A stretch of DNA of 64,000 nt from Roseibium sp. Sym1 (GCF_027359675.1 NZ_CP114786.1:4376501-4440500), one strand, 5' to 3'. Shown: positions 1 to 8,517, counted from the stretch's first letter. Numbers and translations: made by a program. Notes: generated by a model from the letters alone, not told the origin.

Positions 1-534
1 ACCAGCGAAAGCATGTCGCTCGGATTTGACGCCGGCAAGGACGACTACCGTGATCTGGTGACACAGCTCGCTCTTGAGAATGTCAGTGTGGTCTATCTTG
101 GCGGGTATCATCCCGAGGCGGGTTTGATCAGGCTGGAAATGGAGCGTCAGGGGCTTGAGGCGGCCTTGATTTCCGGCGATGCGCTGATGACGGACGAGTT
201 CTGGTCGGTGGCCGGACCGGCGGGCGAAGGGACCTTGCTGACCTATCCCGAAATTCCGCGCCAGATGCCATCGGCCCAAAAGGTGGTTGCCGCGCTTGAG
301 GAAGCCGGGTTGCCGGCGGAACGGTATGCGCTGACCACCTACGCGGCGGTCCAGACATGGGCCAGGGCGGCCGAAAATGCGGGCAGCACCACGTTGAAGA
401 ACGTGGCCGCCGAGCTTGAGACAGGCGTCTTCGAGACTGTCCTTGGCTCGATCTCCTTTGATGACAAGGGCGATGCCGGTGTACCTGCCTATGTCTGGTT
501 CGAGTGGCGTGACGGTGCTCCCCAGCGCCGATAG
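1..534 (+). CDS. Branched-chain amino acid-type ABC transporter substrate-binding protein (C-terminal part)
   Basis: The reading frame is open from the first base of the window, so the N-terminus, with its signal peptide, lies outside. The 177 visible residues resemble the second half of LivJ-type periplasmic binding proteins (Periplasmic_binding_6): a D-Y-x-x-L-V-T-Q-L segment typical of the inter-lobe helix, a GGYHPEAG stretch like the AGYYPEA region of Leu/Ile/Val-binding proteins, and a terminal block ending ISFDDKGDAGVPAYVWFEW, which matches the usual closing motif (G-x-I-x-F-D-x-x-G-D). The family captures branched-chain or other amino acids for a Liv-type permease; the ligand cannot be read here. 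A strong terminator follows at 573-605, so it is the last gene of its transcript. Confidence 0.85.
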   Translation, partial: TSESMSLGFDAGKDDYRDLVTQLALENVSVVYLGGYHPEAGLIRLEMERQGLEAALISGDALMTDEFWSVAGPAGEGTLLTYPEIPRQMPSAQKVVAALEEAGLPAERYALTTYAAVQTWARAAENAGSTTLKNVAAELETGVFETVLGSISFDDKGDAGVPAYVWFEWRDGAPQRR

Positions 535-572
535 ACTGTGCGCGGGTCGAATTTGGACACCGGAACGGAAAA

Positions 573-605
573 GCGCGCACCTGGAGCAGGGTGCGCGCAT
601 TTTTC
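573..605 (+). terminator. Rho-independent terminator after the binding-protein gene
   Basis: A perfect 9-bp stem GCGCGCACC (573-581) / GGTGCGCGC (590-598) with an 8-base loop is followed by ATTTTTC. It sits 39 bases past the stop codon of the ABC binding protein. Confidence 0.85.
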
Positions 606-626
606 TGGAATGGAAACAGACCCGGA

Positions 627-1241
627 TCAGCTTCGGCGACCGGTCCCGCTGATCTTCAGGTTGACCTTGTCCGCATAGAGCGGCTGGCCGGCCTTCATGC
701 CGTAAAAACTTCTGAAGAAGCCACCTGAAACCTCAAAGCCGACGCGGCCGTTACCCTTGGTGCCGGTGAGCTTGACGGAAAGCTTGGTGCGTTTGGTCTG
801 GCCGCGCAGGGTGAGAACACCTTCGACATCCGCGCTGTTGGCACCGGTGATGCGCACGCGTGTGCTCTTGAAGGTCGCGACCGGGTATTTGGCGACGTCG
901 AACATGGCCGCGCTCTTCAGGAAACCGGTGACCTTGTCGTTGTTGGTGTGAACGCTTGTGAGGTCGACCTTGACGCTGACCCGGCTATTTTCGGGTCTGG
1001 ACTGATCGAGGATCATCTTGCCGGACACGGTCTTGAACTCGCCTGTGACCGGACGACCGCCAAGCACCTTGACGGAAAAGCCGGTATCGACATTCGCCGG
1101 GGAGAGCGTGTAGGTGCCAGTCAGCGGGCCGGCTGTCGCTTGCAGGGGGACTGCGGCGACGGCAAGCAGGCCGGCAACGGCGGTGAAGGATGCCCTGAGC
1201 AGGCGTTTGATGCCAATGGGTCGGGATTGGGTACTGATCAT
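627..1241 (-). CDS. YceI family periplasmic protein
   Basis: Start chosen at the ATG at 1241 because a GGAC-type ribosome site lies 7 bases upstream and the protein then opens with a normal signal peptide (R-L-L-R core, hydrophobic stretch, ATAG cleavage region near residue 35). The upstream in-frame extension is basic and low-complexity. The 204-residue product has the YceI lipocalin-like pattern: GTYTLSPANVDTGFSVK at the start of the mature domain, then a TSVHTNNDKVTGFLKS-like segment matching the family's D-x-R-D-x-H-L-x-S-x-x-F block, then MFDVAKYPVATFKST, and a late GFFRSFYGM motif. Family members bind polyisoprenoids in the periplasm; the physiological role here is not known. It stands alone between divergent or convergent neighbours. 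Confidence 0.85.
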   Translation of the reverse strand: MISTQSRPIGIKRLLRASFTAVAGLLAVAAVPLQATAGPLTGTYTLSPANVDTGFSVKVLGGRPVTGEFKTVSGKMILDQSRPENSRVSVKVDLTSVHTNNDKVTGFLKSAAMFDVAKYPVATFKSTRVRITGANSADVEGVLTLRGQTKRTKLSVKLTGTKGNGRVGFEVSGGFFRSFYGMKAGQPLYADKVNLKISGTGRRS

Positions 1242-1515
1242 AACAAAGGTCCTCGATCGGGCGTCTTGACGCCTTTGGAAACGGTGAATTCTCCCCGAGG
1301 TTCGGGGCGGCCTTCTTGTCCGGAGCCGTTGTCGAAGTATCCCTGTAAAGTCCGGCCGGCATAGTGACACGCGTCACTCTGGACGCTGCACATGTCGCGC
1401 GCAGGTCTGTTGCGTGCCCGTTATCTCATTAACCTTCGATTAAGAAAATAGCGCGCTGGCCGTTCTTTCAAGCCCTGTCGCAGGCTAGTGTCTCTCCGAA
1501 ACATCGGGGTTTGTC

Positions 1516-2037
1516 ATGCGTCCGGCCATATTGTTGCGCGTTCTCCTGCCGACATTTGCATTGCTGAGTTGCCTTGTGGCCAGCGAGCCTGCGGATGCGG
1601 CCGAGCTGGTCGGTTTCGCCGATAACCGGTTCCGGCCCGGCACCATCGTCATCAGGAATTCCGAAAAGCAGCTTTACCTGGTCCTGCGCGGCAACAGGGC
1701 AATCCGCTACAGGGTGGCGGTTGGCAAACGCCGGAAATCGTGGACCGGGCAAGCTTTCATCACGGCCAAATACATCAAGCCGGATTGGGCGCCCTCGGCA
1801 GAAGTCCGCCGGGATCACCCGCATTTGCCTACCTTGATCAAGGGGGGCGCGCCGAACAATCCCATGGGCGTGGCCGCCATGACGCTTTCAAACGGCAATT
1901 ATGCCATCCATGGCACCAACAGGCCGGGCTCCATCGGACGCGCCGTGTCCTATGGCTGCATCCGCATGGCCAATCACGACATCAAGGACCTGTTTCAACG
2001 GGTGAATGTCAGAACGCCCGTTGTGGCGCTTCCCTGA
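1516..2037 (+). CDS. L,D-transpeptidase (YkuD domain)
   Basis: The 173-residue product has a signal peptide (hydrophobic residues about 5-25, cleavage near PADAAE). Its YkuD catalytic domain contains the HGTN motif at about residue 136 and the catalytic cysteine motif SYGCIRM near residue 152. Such enzymes make 3-3 cross-links in peptidoglycan or attach proteins to it in the periplasm. A second YkuD protein lies at 40361-41044. The gene converges on the membrane-protein gene to its right with only 9 bases between the stop codons. Confidence 0.93.
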   Translation: MRPAILLRVLLPTFALLSCLVASEPADAAELVGFADNRFRPGTIVIRNSEKQLYLVLRGNRAIRYRVAVGKRRKSWTGQAFITAKYIKPDWAPSAEVRRDHPHLPTLIKGGAPNNPMGVAAMTLSNGNYAIHGTNRPGSIGRAVSYGCIRMANHDIKDLFQRVNVRTPVVALP

Positions 2038-2046
2038 AGCCGTCAC

Positions 2047-2961
2047 CTAGACCTTCCGTGTTTTTCGCCGTGCGGGATCAGACCTTCGGGTGTCTGCCGG
2101 TGACTTGCCGTTTGACCCGATCATAGAGGATGCCGATTCCCCGGCGCTATCGCGATCCAGGTAGGTGCCGAGCGTGACCACGATTGCAAGCAGCACGCAG
2201 CTCGTCGCCGCGAAAACGAGTTCGAACGGTGCGCTTTTTTCCGCAGTGATATGCAGCTTGTTGAGCAGCACGGCACCCAAGATCATCGGCAACAGGTAAA
2301 GCGCAAGCGCGGTGAACTGCAGATAGAAGTTCGGTTTGCCTGGAGAGAAAAAACTCCGCAGGGGCTGCTGGTTCCGAATCCTGACAAGGAGGTCCACCGA
2401 GACCAACCACATGGCGAACTGGGTGATGACGGAAAGCTCGTTGCCCCACAGAAAGAACGCGTAGACGGTCTCCGTAAATCCGAGCGAGAGCACCGCCAGA
2501 CAAATCGAAACCAGAAGCAGCCTGAGCGTTCCCTGGCGTTCATGGGTCAATTCAAAACAGAAACACGCGGCAAGGAAGACAGCCGTTTCGACGGAAAAAC
2601 GACCGTGGAGACCGGCACTTTCCAGAAAGGTCGTCATGCTGCCTGCCGCAAAAAAGGATATGTGCGAGGGAAACAGGGCTTCGGCGACGCGGAGCCCGGA
2701 AATCAGGATCATGGCAAGGCACAGGGGCACCCTCAGCCAGGCTGCCTGGTGCCATTGCGCGCGGAAGAACATCGCAATTGCCAGAATGACAAGGCCCGCC
2801 GCGGTCAGCGGATGCGTGGAGGGCAGCGGTGCGCCGAGCATCCCTCCGGCCGACAGGAAAAAATTGTGGGCCAGGCCGAACAGGGCAACAAGCAGAACCG
2901 AACAACCAAGCGCCTGATTATAAAGCATTCTTTCCAGACTTGATTGGTCAGGTTTGGTCAT
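2047..2961 (-). CDS. Polytopic membrane protein of unknown function
   Basis: I do not recognise the family. Read from the ATG at 2961 (five codons after the first possible start) the product is about 304 residues with roughly eight hydrophobic helices and a polar C-terminal tail of about 35 residues rich in Ser, Arg and Lys. The layout (eight helices, no catalytic domain) resembles the membrane-embedded sensor modules (MASE type) usually joined to GGDEF, PAS or kinase domains, but no output domain follows here. This comparison is topology only. No operon partner: the left neighbour is convergent and a 347-base gap lies upstream. Confidence 0.6.
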   Translation of the reverse strand: MTKPDQSSLERMLYNQALGCSVLLVALFGLAHNFFLSAGGMLGAPLPSTHPLTAAGLVILAIAMFFRAQWHQAAWLRVPLCLAMILISGLRVAEALFPSHISFFAAGSMTTFLESAGLHGRFSVETAVFLAACFCFELTHERQGTLRLLLVSICLAVLSLGFTETVYAFFLWGNELSVITQFAMWLVSVDLLVRIRNQQPLRSFFSPGKPNFYLQFTALALYLLPMILGAVLLNKLHITAEKSAPFELVFAATSCVLLAIVVTLGTYLDRDSAGESASSMIGSNGKSPADTRRSDPARRKTRKV

Positions 2962-3308
2962 TGTCAAAAACAACAATCAGGTTCGTGTGGTCAGGGAATA
3001 CAGCTTTCGAGTGTAGTGTGGATTGTCTTTGCGTTCGAGTGTGATTTTTAACGATCCCAATCAGGTCCGTGCGGGACAGCGTGTCGCATTTAGTTTCATA
3101 ATATTGAATATATTGTTGCCACGGGTCCCCAACGACCCCTCCAAAGACCCTGCCGGCGTCTAGTGCCCCAACACGACGCCGGTGGGGTTTCGGGGGCTTG
3201 ATACACATTGCGACAAAGTCAGCATCTTTCCGGCAAAGATGCGCGACACCTGCCTGCTAGTCTTTGAAAATCAAAGGCGCAAGATATTGCAAACGGGCAA
3301 GTGACGTC
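2962..3308. other. Intergenic region between divergent membrane-protein genes
   Basis: This 347-base stretch should hold the promoters of the unknown membrane protein (leftwards) and msrQ (rightwards). One stem-loop is visible: CCGGCGTC at 3153-3160 pairs with GACGCCGG at 3175-3182, without a T tract. An 86-codon minus-strand frame crosses it but has no family resemblance or ribosome site, so I do not call it. The stretch at 3095-3120 is AT-rich. Confidence 0.5.
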
Positions 3309-3923
3309 ATGCGAAGCATCTTGAATTCACGTTTATTTCTCTGGGCACTCCTGGCACTGCCTTCGATACCGATGGTGGTGGCGCTGGTGAGCGGAACCAC
3401 TGCGGAAGACGGCCGTCCGGCCACGGAATTTCTGCTTCATCCGACCGGCGAGTTTGCCGCACGTTTCATGATCGTCGCCATGCTTATCTCGCCATTCCGG
3501 TTGTTGTTCCCGAAATCGGGATTCTGGTTCTGGATGGTTCGGCGGCGCCGGTATTTCGGCGTTGCCGCCTTTGCTTATGCAGCGCTGCACACGGTGCTCT
3601 ATCTGGTTGACATGGGGTCGGCGAAAGCCGTCATGGGCGAATTCTGGAGCCTCGGCATCTGGACCGGCTGGCTGGCATTTTTCATTTTCATTCCCCTGGG
3701 TCTGACCTCCAACGATGTCTCCGTGAGGCTGCTTGGACGCAGCTGGCGGCCACTGCAGCGCACGGTCTATGTCGCCGCGGTTGCAACGCTGCTTCACTGG
3801 ATTTTCGTGCACAACAATCTCGGCGCCGCACTGGTGCATTTGCTGCCGCTTGCCGGCCTGGAGGCCTATCGCGTCTTCCGTCTGTCAGGGGCGGGGACAA
3901 GCTCCACACCCGTTTCGTCATAA
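3309..3923 (+). CDS. msrQ: MsrQ-like heme-binding ferric-reductase transmembrane protein
   Basis: Start at the ATG at 3309; a longer frame from 3264 adds a basic, unlikely N-terminus. The 204-residue protein has about six helices, with heme-ligand histidines in the expected places (FAYAALHTVLYLV, and LLHWIFVHNN in a later helix) and the LGRSWRPLQR loop typical of the family. In the known system MsrQ is an inner-membrane b-type cytochrome passing electrons to the periplasmic molybdoprotein MsrP, which repairs oxidised methionines. No msrP lies next to it here; a PepSY protein follows 23 bases downstream, probably in one transcript. Confidence 0.8.
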   Translation: MRSILNSRLFLWALLALPSIPMVVALVSGTTAEDGRPATEFLLHPTGEFAARFMIVAMLISPFRLLFPKSGFWFWMVRRRRYFGVAAFAYAALHTVLYLVDMGSAKAVMGEFWSLGIWTGWLAFFIFIPLGLTSNDVSVRLLGRSWRPLQRTVYVAAVATLLHWIFVHNNLGAALVHLLPLAGLEAYRVFRLSGAGTSSTPVSS

Positions 3924-3946
3924 CCACGCATCGAAGGAGATTTGAG

Positions 3947-4252
3947 ATGAATTACACGGTCTACACCGTCCAGTCCCTGCTGGCCGGCCTGTTCGCCTTT
4001 CCCGCCTGCGCAACCGGTGTCTTTGAATGCGAGCCGACCGACCGGGCGTCCTGGCTGACGGAGGCCCAGGTCAGCGAGAAACTGGTCAATGAAGGCTGGC
4101 AGGTGCGCCGCATGAAGGAAGATGGCGGCTGCTGGGAAGTCTATGGAACGACCCCTGAAGGCCAGCGCGTCGAGGTCTATGTGCATCCCGTGTCGGGCGA
4201 GGTCATGCTGATCAACCAGCGTGGGACGATTCTCTATCGCAAGGAGAGCTAG
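3947..4252 (+). CDS. Small secreted PepSY-domain protein
   Basis: A 101-residue protein preceded by an AAGGAG ribosome site 8 bases before the ATG. It begins with a short hydrophobic signal (residues 8-22) ending near ACATG. The mature part reads as one PepSY fold: LTEAQVSEKLVNEGWQVRRM, then a CWEVYG strand and EVYVHPVSGEVMLINQRG at the end. PepSY domains are periplasmic, often regulatory or inhibitory, and frequently accompany flavocytochrome or ferric-reductase systems. Its position right after the MsrQ-like gene suggests a shared function; this is inference. Confidence 0.8.
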   Translation: MNYTVYTVQSLLAGLFAFPACATGVFECEPTDRASWLTEAQVSEKLVNEGWQVRRMKEDGGCWEVYGTTPEGQRVEVYVHPVSGEVMLINQRGTILYRKES

Positions 4253-4332
4253 GACGTGCCCGGCGGCAAAGTCCTGCGCCGCTGCAATTATCTGCCTGGC
4301 CGGCGTGGGAGAATGTGAACCCGGCAGCAAGG

Positions 4333-5547
4333 TCAGGCCCGAAGCCAACGTCTCGGATCGGTTTGTTCCGTGACCTTGCCGGAGCCCGTCAGAGCCGCGA
4401 CCAGATCTTCCACCGCCTCGAGCGAGTGTACTGCGCGGAATTCGTCGACGTGAGGCAGCATGGCGCGGATGCCCTTGGCCTTGGCCTCGAAGCCTTCGAA
4501 GCGCAGCAGGGGATTGAGCCAGATCAGGCGGCGGCAGGACCGGTGAAGCCGGTCGATCTCGCGTTCGAGATCCTCGTCCGAGTCGCGTTCAAGCCCGTCG
4601 GTGATCAGCAGCACCGTCGGTTTTCCGGATAGAACCCGGCGCGACCAGTGCCGGTTGAAATCGTGCAGCGCCGAGGCGATGCGCGTCCCGCCCGACCAGT
4701 CCTCGACACCTTCCGAACACGCTTCCAGGGCCTCGTCCGGGTCCTTCATCCTGAGCTGCCGAGTGACATTGGTCAGCCGCGTGCCGAACAGGAACGTGTG
4801 CACATCGCGCCGTTCCGCTGTTGCCGCATGGAGAAAGTGAAGCAGCAGGCGCGAGTACTGGCTCATGGAGCCCGAGATGTCGCAGAGAACGACAAGGGGC
4901 GGGCGCTTTTCGGCCTGCTTGCGGAACTTAAGGTCGATGATGTCGCCGCCCGCGCGCATGGAGGCGCGCAGGGTGCGGCGCGGGTCGACCCGGCCCTTGG
5001 GCGCAGGCTTCAGGCGCCGCAGCCGGATCCGGTCCATCGGCAGGGTCATGGACCGCAGGGCCTTCTTGGCGTCCTCTATTTCGGCCGCCGTCATCTGTGC
5101 AAAGTCTTTGGTCTGAAGAAGTTCCCGGCCGGAAACAGTGAACTTGGCATCCACCTCGATCTGCGGCACGGTTTCCTCCGCCACCCGCTCCTTTGCCGCT
5201 TCGAAGGCCTGGGAGACCCGGGTCTGTCCGGCCTTCGGCTTTTCCGGTTCGCCGCGGGGCGGGGCAACCGGCGACAACACGGCCAGCATCTTCTCGATCA
5301 GGCCGCGGCTCTGCCAGTAGATCCGGAAAGCTTCGTCGAACAGGATCCGCTGTTCGCGTTTTCGCACGAAGACCGCATGCAAAGTCCAGTAGAGATCGTC
5401 CCGGTTCTCGATGCCGGAGACCTCCACCGCGGTGACGGCATCGACCACCGAGGCCGGCCCGACCGGTACTCCGGCCTTGCGCAGCGTGCGGGCGAAATAG
5501 ACGATGTTGTCCGTGATCCGGGAGCGCAATTCAGGGGAGGCGGGCAT
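4333..5547 (-). CDS. VWA-domain CoxE-like protein
   Basis: Start at the ATG at 5547, with a clean GGAGG five bases upstream. The 404-residue protein has an N-terminal helical region (residues 1-190, with a Pro/Glu/Lys-rich linker near 105-125) and a C-terminal von Willebrand A domain whose MIDAS motif DISGSMSQYS is intact, followed by TFLFGTRLTNVT and LLITDGLERD. CoxE proteins work with MoxR-type AAA ATPases in metal-centre assembly or protein remodelling (first seen in CO dehydrogenase clusters). The MoxR gene lies just upstream on the same strand, separated by an inverted-repeat element. The actual client is not visible. Confidence 0.88.
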   Translation of the reverse strand: MPASPELRSRITDNIVYFARTLRKAGVPVGPASVVDAVTAVEVSGIENRDDLYWTLHAVFVRKREQRILFDEAFRIYWQSRGLIEKMLAVLSPVAPPRGEPEKPKAGQTRVSQAFEAAKERVAEETVPQIEVDAKFTVSGRELLQTKDFAQMTAAEIEDAKKALRSMTLPMDRIRLRRLKPAPKGRVDPRRTLRASMRAGGDIIDLKFRKQAEKRPPLVVLCDISGSMSQYSRLLLHFLHAATAERRDVHTFLFGTRLTNVTRQLRMKDPDEALEACSEGVEDWSGGTRIASALHDFNRHWSRRVLSGKPTVLLITDGLERDSDEDLEREIDRLHRSCRRLIWLNPLLRFEGFEAKAKGIRAMLPHVDEFRAVHSLEAVEDLVAALTGSGKVTEQTDPRRWLRA

Positions 5548-5592
5548 GAGAGCCTCCAAAGATGAGCGGGCTCATGTCACCGCTTCTCACGC

Positions 5593-5743
5593 TGTCACCC
5601 CGGACAAGTGCAGCGCAGATCCGGGGCCTACTCGGCTTGCCGCTTGTCGACAGGGGAGAGTGTGCCGCAGTACCACAAAGGGCCATGGAAACTCTCTGGA
5701 AATGAGTGGGCCCCGGGTCTCGCGCTGCTCGCCCGGGGTGACA
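5593..5743. repeat. Long imperfect inverted repeat (RIME/RPE-like intergenic palindrome)
   Basis: The arm at 5593-5633 starts TGTCACCCCGG and its partner at 5704-5743 ends CCGGGGTGACA, an exact 11-base complement. The inner parts AGATCCGGGGCCTACTC and GAGTGGGCCCCGGGTCT are complementary except for two positions. This resembles the palindromic intergenic elements scattered through rhizobial-type genomes (GTCA-CCCCGG ends, GATCCGGGG core). It occupies most of the 285-base gap between the MoxR and VWA genes. Short frames crossing it on both strands are products of the palindrome. Confidence 0.75.
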
Positions 5744-5832
5744 CTGAAGATCATTGCGCCTCTTTCCTGCACATGAACGCGTGATCTTGCAGGCGCTGGG
5801 GGGCGGTAAATGCATCAGGCGATCCAATGCAC

Positions 5833-6765
5833 TCAAACCGCCGGCATGGATTGCTGCTGGGGGGCTTCCTTGCGGATGTCCTCGACCATCTGGCGCACCT
5901 TGGATCCGCGGACGCGTTCGATGTCGTCCTGGTATTTCAGGAGAACGCCGAGCGTGTCGGAAGCCATGTCGGGGTCGAGTGCGATTTCGTTGAGTTCGGA
6001 TAGCGCTGTGGCCCAGTCCAGCGTTTCGGCAACGCCCGGCTGCTTGAAGAGATCCTCGTCGGCGCGCAGTTTCTGGACAAAGGCGACGACGTCCGCCGCC
6101 AGCCGTTCGGCGGCGCCGGGCACCTTGCGCCGGACGATTTCCAGCTCGCGCTCGGCATCGGGGTAGTCGACCCAGTGATAGAGACAGCGGCGTTTCAACG
6201 CGTCGTGGATCTCACGGGTGCGGTTGGTCGTGATGATGACGATGGGCGGTTCGGCCGCCTTGACCGTGCCGAGTTCGGGGATGGTGACCTGGTTGTCGGC
6301 AAGCACCTCCAGCAGGAACGCCTCGAAGGCCTCGTCGGCGCGGTCGAGTTCGTCGATCAGGAAGACCGGAGCGCCATTGAGCGACGGCTCAAGGGCCTGC
6401 AGCACCGGCCGCTTGATGAGGAACCGCTCGTCGAAGATCGACTTGGAGAGTTCAGAATGGTCGGTGTCGCCGGCGGCTTCCGCCACCCGGATTTCGACCA
6501 TCTGGGCCGGATAGTTCCATTCATAGACCGCGGAAGAAACGTCCAGGCCCTCGTAGCACTGCAGGCGGATCAGGTCGCGGCCGAGTGTCGAGGACAGAAC
6601 CTTGGCGATTTCCGTCTTGCCGACCCCTGCCTCGCCTTCCAGGAAGAGCGGCCGTTTCATCTTGAGGGCAAGATGCAGGACGGTGGCCAGAGACCGGTCC
6701 GCCACGTAGCCCGCCTGGTCCATCAGGGCGAGGGTGTCATCAATGGAATCGGGCAGCGGGATCAT
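5833..6765 (-). CDS. MoxR-family AAA+ ATPase
   Basis: A 310-residue ATPase with a GGAGG ribosome site five bases before the ATG. Visible motifs: Walker A GEAGVGKTE (about residues 43-51), Walker B VFLIDELDRAD (about 135-145), sensor-1 region IIITTNRTREI and an arginine-containing block DALKRRCLYHWVDYPD, all typical of MoxR. These ATPases act as cytosolic chaperones with VWA proteins; the CoxE-like partner is the next gene downstream. The pair probably matures one enzyme or complex encoded elsewhere. Confidence 0.93.
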   Translation of the reverse strand: MIPLPDSIDDTLALMDQAGYVADRSLATVLHLALKMKRPLFLEGEAGVGKTEIAKVLSSTLGRDLIRLQCYEGLDVSSAVYEWNYPAQMVEIRVAEAAGDTDHSELSKSIFDERFLIKRPVLQALEPSLNGAPVFLIDELDRADEAFEAFLLEVLADNQVTIPELGTVKAAEPPIVIITTNRTREIHDALKRRCLYHWVDYPDAERELEIVRRKVPGAAERLAADVVAFVQKLRADEDLFKQPGVAETLDWATALSELNEIALDPDMASDTLGVLLKYQDDIERVRGSKVRQMVEDIRKEAPQQQSMPAV

Positions 6766-6930
6766 GTTTCCTCCGGCGGGGTAAGGCGTTTGTTCCGGTT
6801 ATATAGGGTATCGAACACCAACAACATTGCGCAGGGACCACAAATTGTGGCGTCCCCCGTGTTCCTCCTTATGGGCATTCCTGTCCGAACCTTCTATAAA
6901 AGCGCAAACGATTCAAGGGAGGGGATTGCC

Positions 6931-7278
6931 GTGTTGCGTCTCAAGCCGCACTTATGTGCCGCCGCTGTCCTGTTTGCCGCACCGGCCGCCCTGGCCTCCG
7001 ACGGCGCGTATCCGGATGATCCCGTCAGCCTGGCGACGGGCCGGGAGCTTGCCGAAATCCACTGCGCGGCTTGCCACGCCGTCACGGCGGAGGACGTCAG
7101 CGCCCAGGAGGGGGCGCCGGCTTTCCGCGACCTGTCCAAACGCTATCCGCTGGAAAGCCTGGAGGAGCCTCTGGCGGAAGGCATCGTCACCGCGCATGAC
7201 AACATGCCGGAATTTGCCTTCGCACCGGAAGACATCGACGCGTTTCTGGGCTATCTCAGCTCCATCCAATCCAGGTGA
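6931..7278 (+). CDS. Small periplasmic c-type cytochrome
   Basis: I place the start at the GTG at 6931, because AAGGGAGGGG ends six bases upstream and the product then begins with a clear signal peptide (LRLKPHLCAAAVLFAAPAALA). The 115-residue product has one heme-binding CAACH (about residue 47) and a methionine ligand in NMPEFAF about 45 residues later, with FLGYLSSIQ at the end; this is a class I cytochrome c of normal length (about 90 residues mature). It is probably a soluble electron carrier; no oxidoreductase gene is adjacent. The frame stays open far upstream, antisense to the MoxR gene, which is an artefact. Confidence 0.85.
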   Translation: MLRLKPHLCAAAVLFAAPAALASDGAYPDDPVSLATGRELAEIHCAACHAVTAEDVSAQEGAPAFRDLSKRYPLESLEEPLAEGIVTAHDNMPEFAFAPEDIDAFLGYLSSIQSR

Positions 7279-7426
7279 CGCGGTCTTCAAGTCCCTGGAC
7301 ACGATTGTTAGCAGTGGCGTAAGTGTGCTGCTAAAGTTCTGTTTATGAACAATAATTCTCCCAAAGTCGGGTTTGGTTAACCGGAGATACGTGACACTCT
7401 TTTCTTCCAACGAAGAAAGGATTGGC

Positions 7427-7699
7427 ATGAAAACCAGCTCTGACTTTGAAAAACGGCTTCTCGGATTCGGATTGCTGACCGCGGAGATCCTCTACCATCT
7501 GCCGGATCATCCCAGGCTCCTGCAGAGCTTTCTGTGGCAGACGGAAGACCTTGCGCCCAAATTCCCTGAACTGAACCGCTTTCTGAGCTTCTGGGAACGG
7601 GAAATCGACGGCAGCATCCATTCGGTGCGCGTTGCCCATCAAAAGCTGATTCAACCAGTCGATTTCTGCTATGCGGACGGCGAAATCGTGATCCACTGA
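7427..7699 (+). CDS. usg: Usg family protein
   Basis: Ninety residues from the ATG at 7427, with GAAGAAAGG six bases upstream. It matches the small alphaproteobacterial Usg family: an N-terminal FxKxLxGFGLxTAEILYHLPDHP, then LLQSFLWQTEDLAPKFP, and a late REIDGSIHSVRVAHQKLI followed by DGEIVIH. The family was named from a gene upstream of trpF in Caulobacter and has no established biochemical function. The gene is monocistronic here, with no trp gene nearby. Confidence 0.88.
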   Translation: MKTSSDFEKRLLGFGLLTAEILYHLPDHPRLLQSFLWQTEDLAPKFPELNRFLSFWEREIDGSIHSVRVAHQKLIQPVDFCYADGEIVIH

Positions 7700-7714
7700 T
7701 CGGGCGCGGCGGCT

Positions 7715-8515
7715 TCAGCGCGCCGTCAGCCCGAGACCTTCGCCGTCGCGCATGACGGCGCGGGACTGAGGTGTGAAGTCGGATCCGTCGCCCTCGTGCA
7801 GGACAAAACCCGGCAGGAGCTGCATGGGACCCCTGCTGGCACGGATCGCACGAACCAGGACACGGGTGGCAGGGGCTTCCGGCCGTGGACGCAGGGGAAT
7901 GACATCGATTGCCCCGAACCGGCCCTGAAGCACATTCAGGAGCTCCCGCAGGCCGTCGGCGCGGAATATCACCGTCAGGCTGCCGCCTTCGCGGACAATG
8001 TCCGTTGCGGTTCGCGCCCAGGGTTCGAGCCCGCGATCATCCAGCATGTGAGCACCGGCACGCGCCGTGTTCGGCGACGCGCGGAACCGGTCGGCTTCGT
8101 AATAGGGCGGGTTCATGATGACATGATCGGCGAAAGACGGGGTGAGGCCGGCGGCGTGCCGCAGACTGCCCTTGGCGGTGATGTCGGCTTCAAGAACGGA
8201 CACCCTTCCGGCAAAGGCCGCATTTGCCGGATCTTCCAGGCCGAGCCGCGCCAGGTCCAGCACGGCGGCATCGATTTCGACCAGCGTGACCTGAATGTCT
8301 TCAAGGCGTGCCGCGGCGCAGAAACCCGCGGTCCCGACGCCCGCGCCAAGGTCAACAACATGACCTCGCGTGCCGTCCGGCAACGCGGCGGCCAGGTAGA
8401 CCGCATCCAGGCCTGCCCGGTGCCGGCCGCGCCTGGGCTGGCGCACATAGACCTTGCCGCCGAGAAAGGCATCGTGTGTGGTTTCCTGGCCGGTTGGTTC
8501 CGAAGGCACGGTCAC
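7715..8515 (-). CDS. TrmN6-like tRNA adenine-N6 methyltransferase
   Basis: A 266-residue class I SAM methyltransferase. SAM-binding motif I reads VDLGAGVGTAGFCAAA (about residues 55-70); motif IV is NPPYYE at about residue 135, the N-P-P-Y signature of enzymes that methylate exocyclic amines of nucleic-acid bases. The N-terminal LGGKVYVRQPRRGRHRAGLD matches the substrate-binding opening of the YfiC/TrmN6 family, which modifies A37 of tRNA1(Val). Substrate assignment is by family. It follows the DUF2007 gene by two bases, so they are co-transcribed, and diverges from the polyprenyl synthase. Confidence 0.82.
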   Translation of the reverse strand: MTVPSEPTGQETTHDAFLGGKVYVRQPRRGRHRAGLDAVYLAAALPDGTRGHVVDLGAGVGTAGFCAAARLEDIQVTLVEIDAAVLDLARLGLEDPANAAFAGRVSVLEADITAKGSLRHAAGLTPSFADHVIMNPPYYEADRFRASPNTARAGAHMLDDRGLEPWARTATDIVREGGSLTVIFRADGLRELLNVLQGRFGAIDVIPLRPRPEAPATRVLVRAIRASRGPMQLLPGFVLHEGDGSDFTPQSRAVMRDGEGLGLTAR

Positions 8516-8517
8516 CG

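Noticed and set aside
5504..5836. Frames on both strands between the VWA and MoxR genes
   Set aside because: They cross a long inverted repeat and have no family resemblance.
6175..6930. In-frame upstream extension of the small cytochrome c
   Set aside because: It lies antisense to the MoxR gene; the GTG at 6931 has a strong ribosome site and begins a signal peptide.
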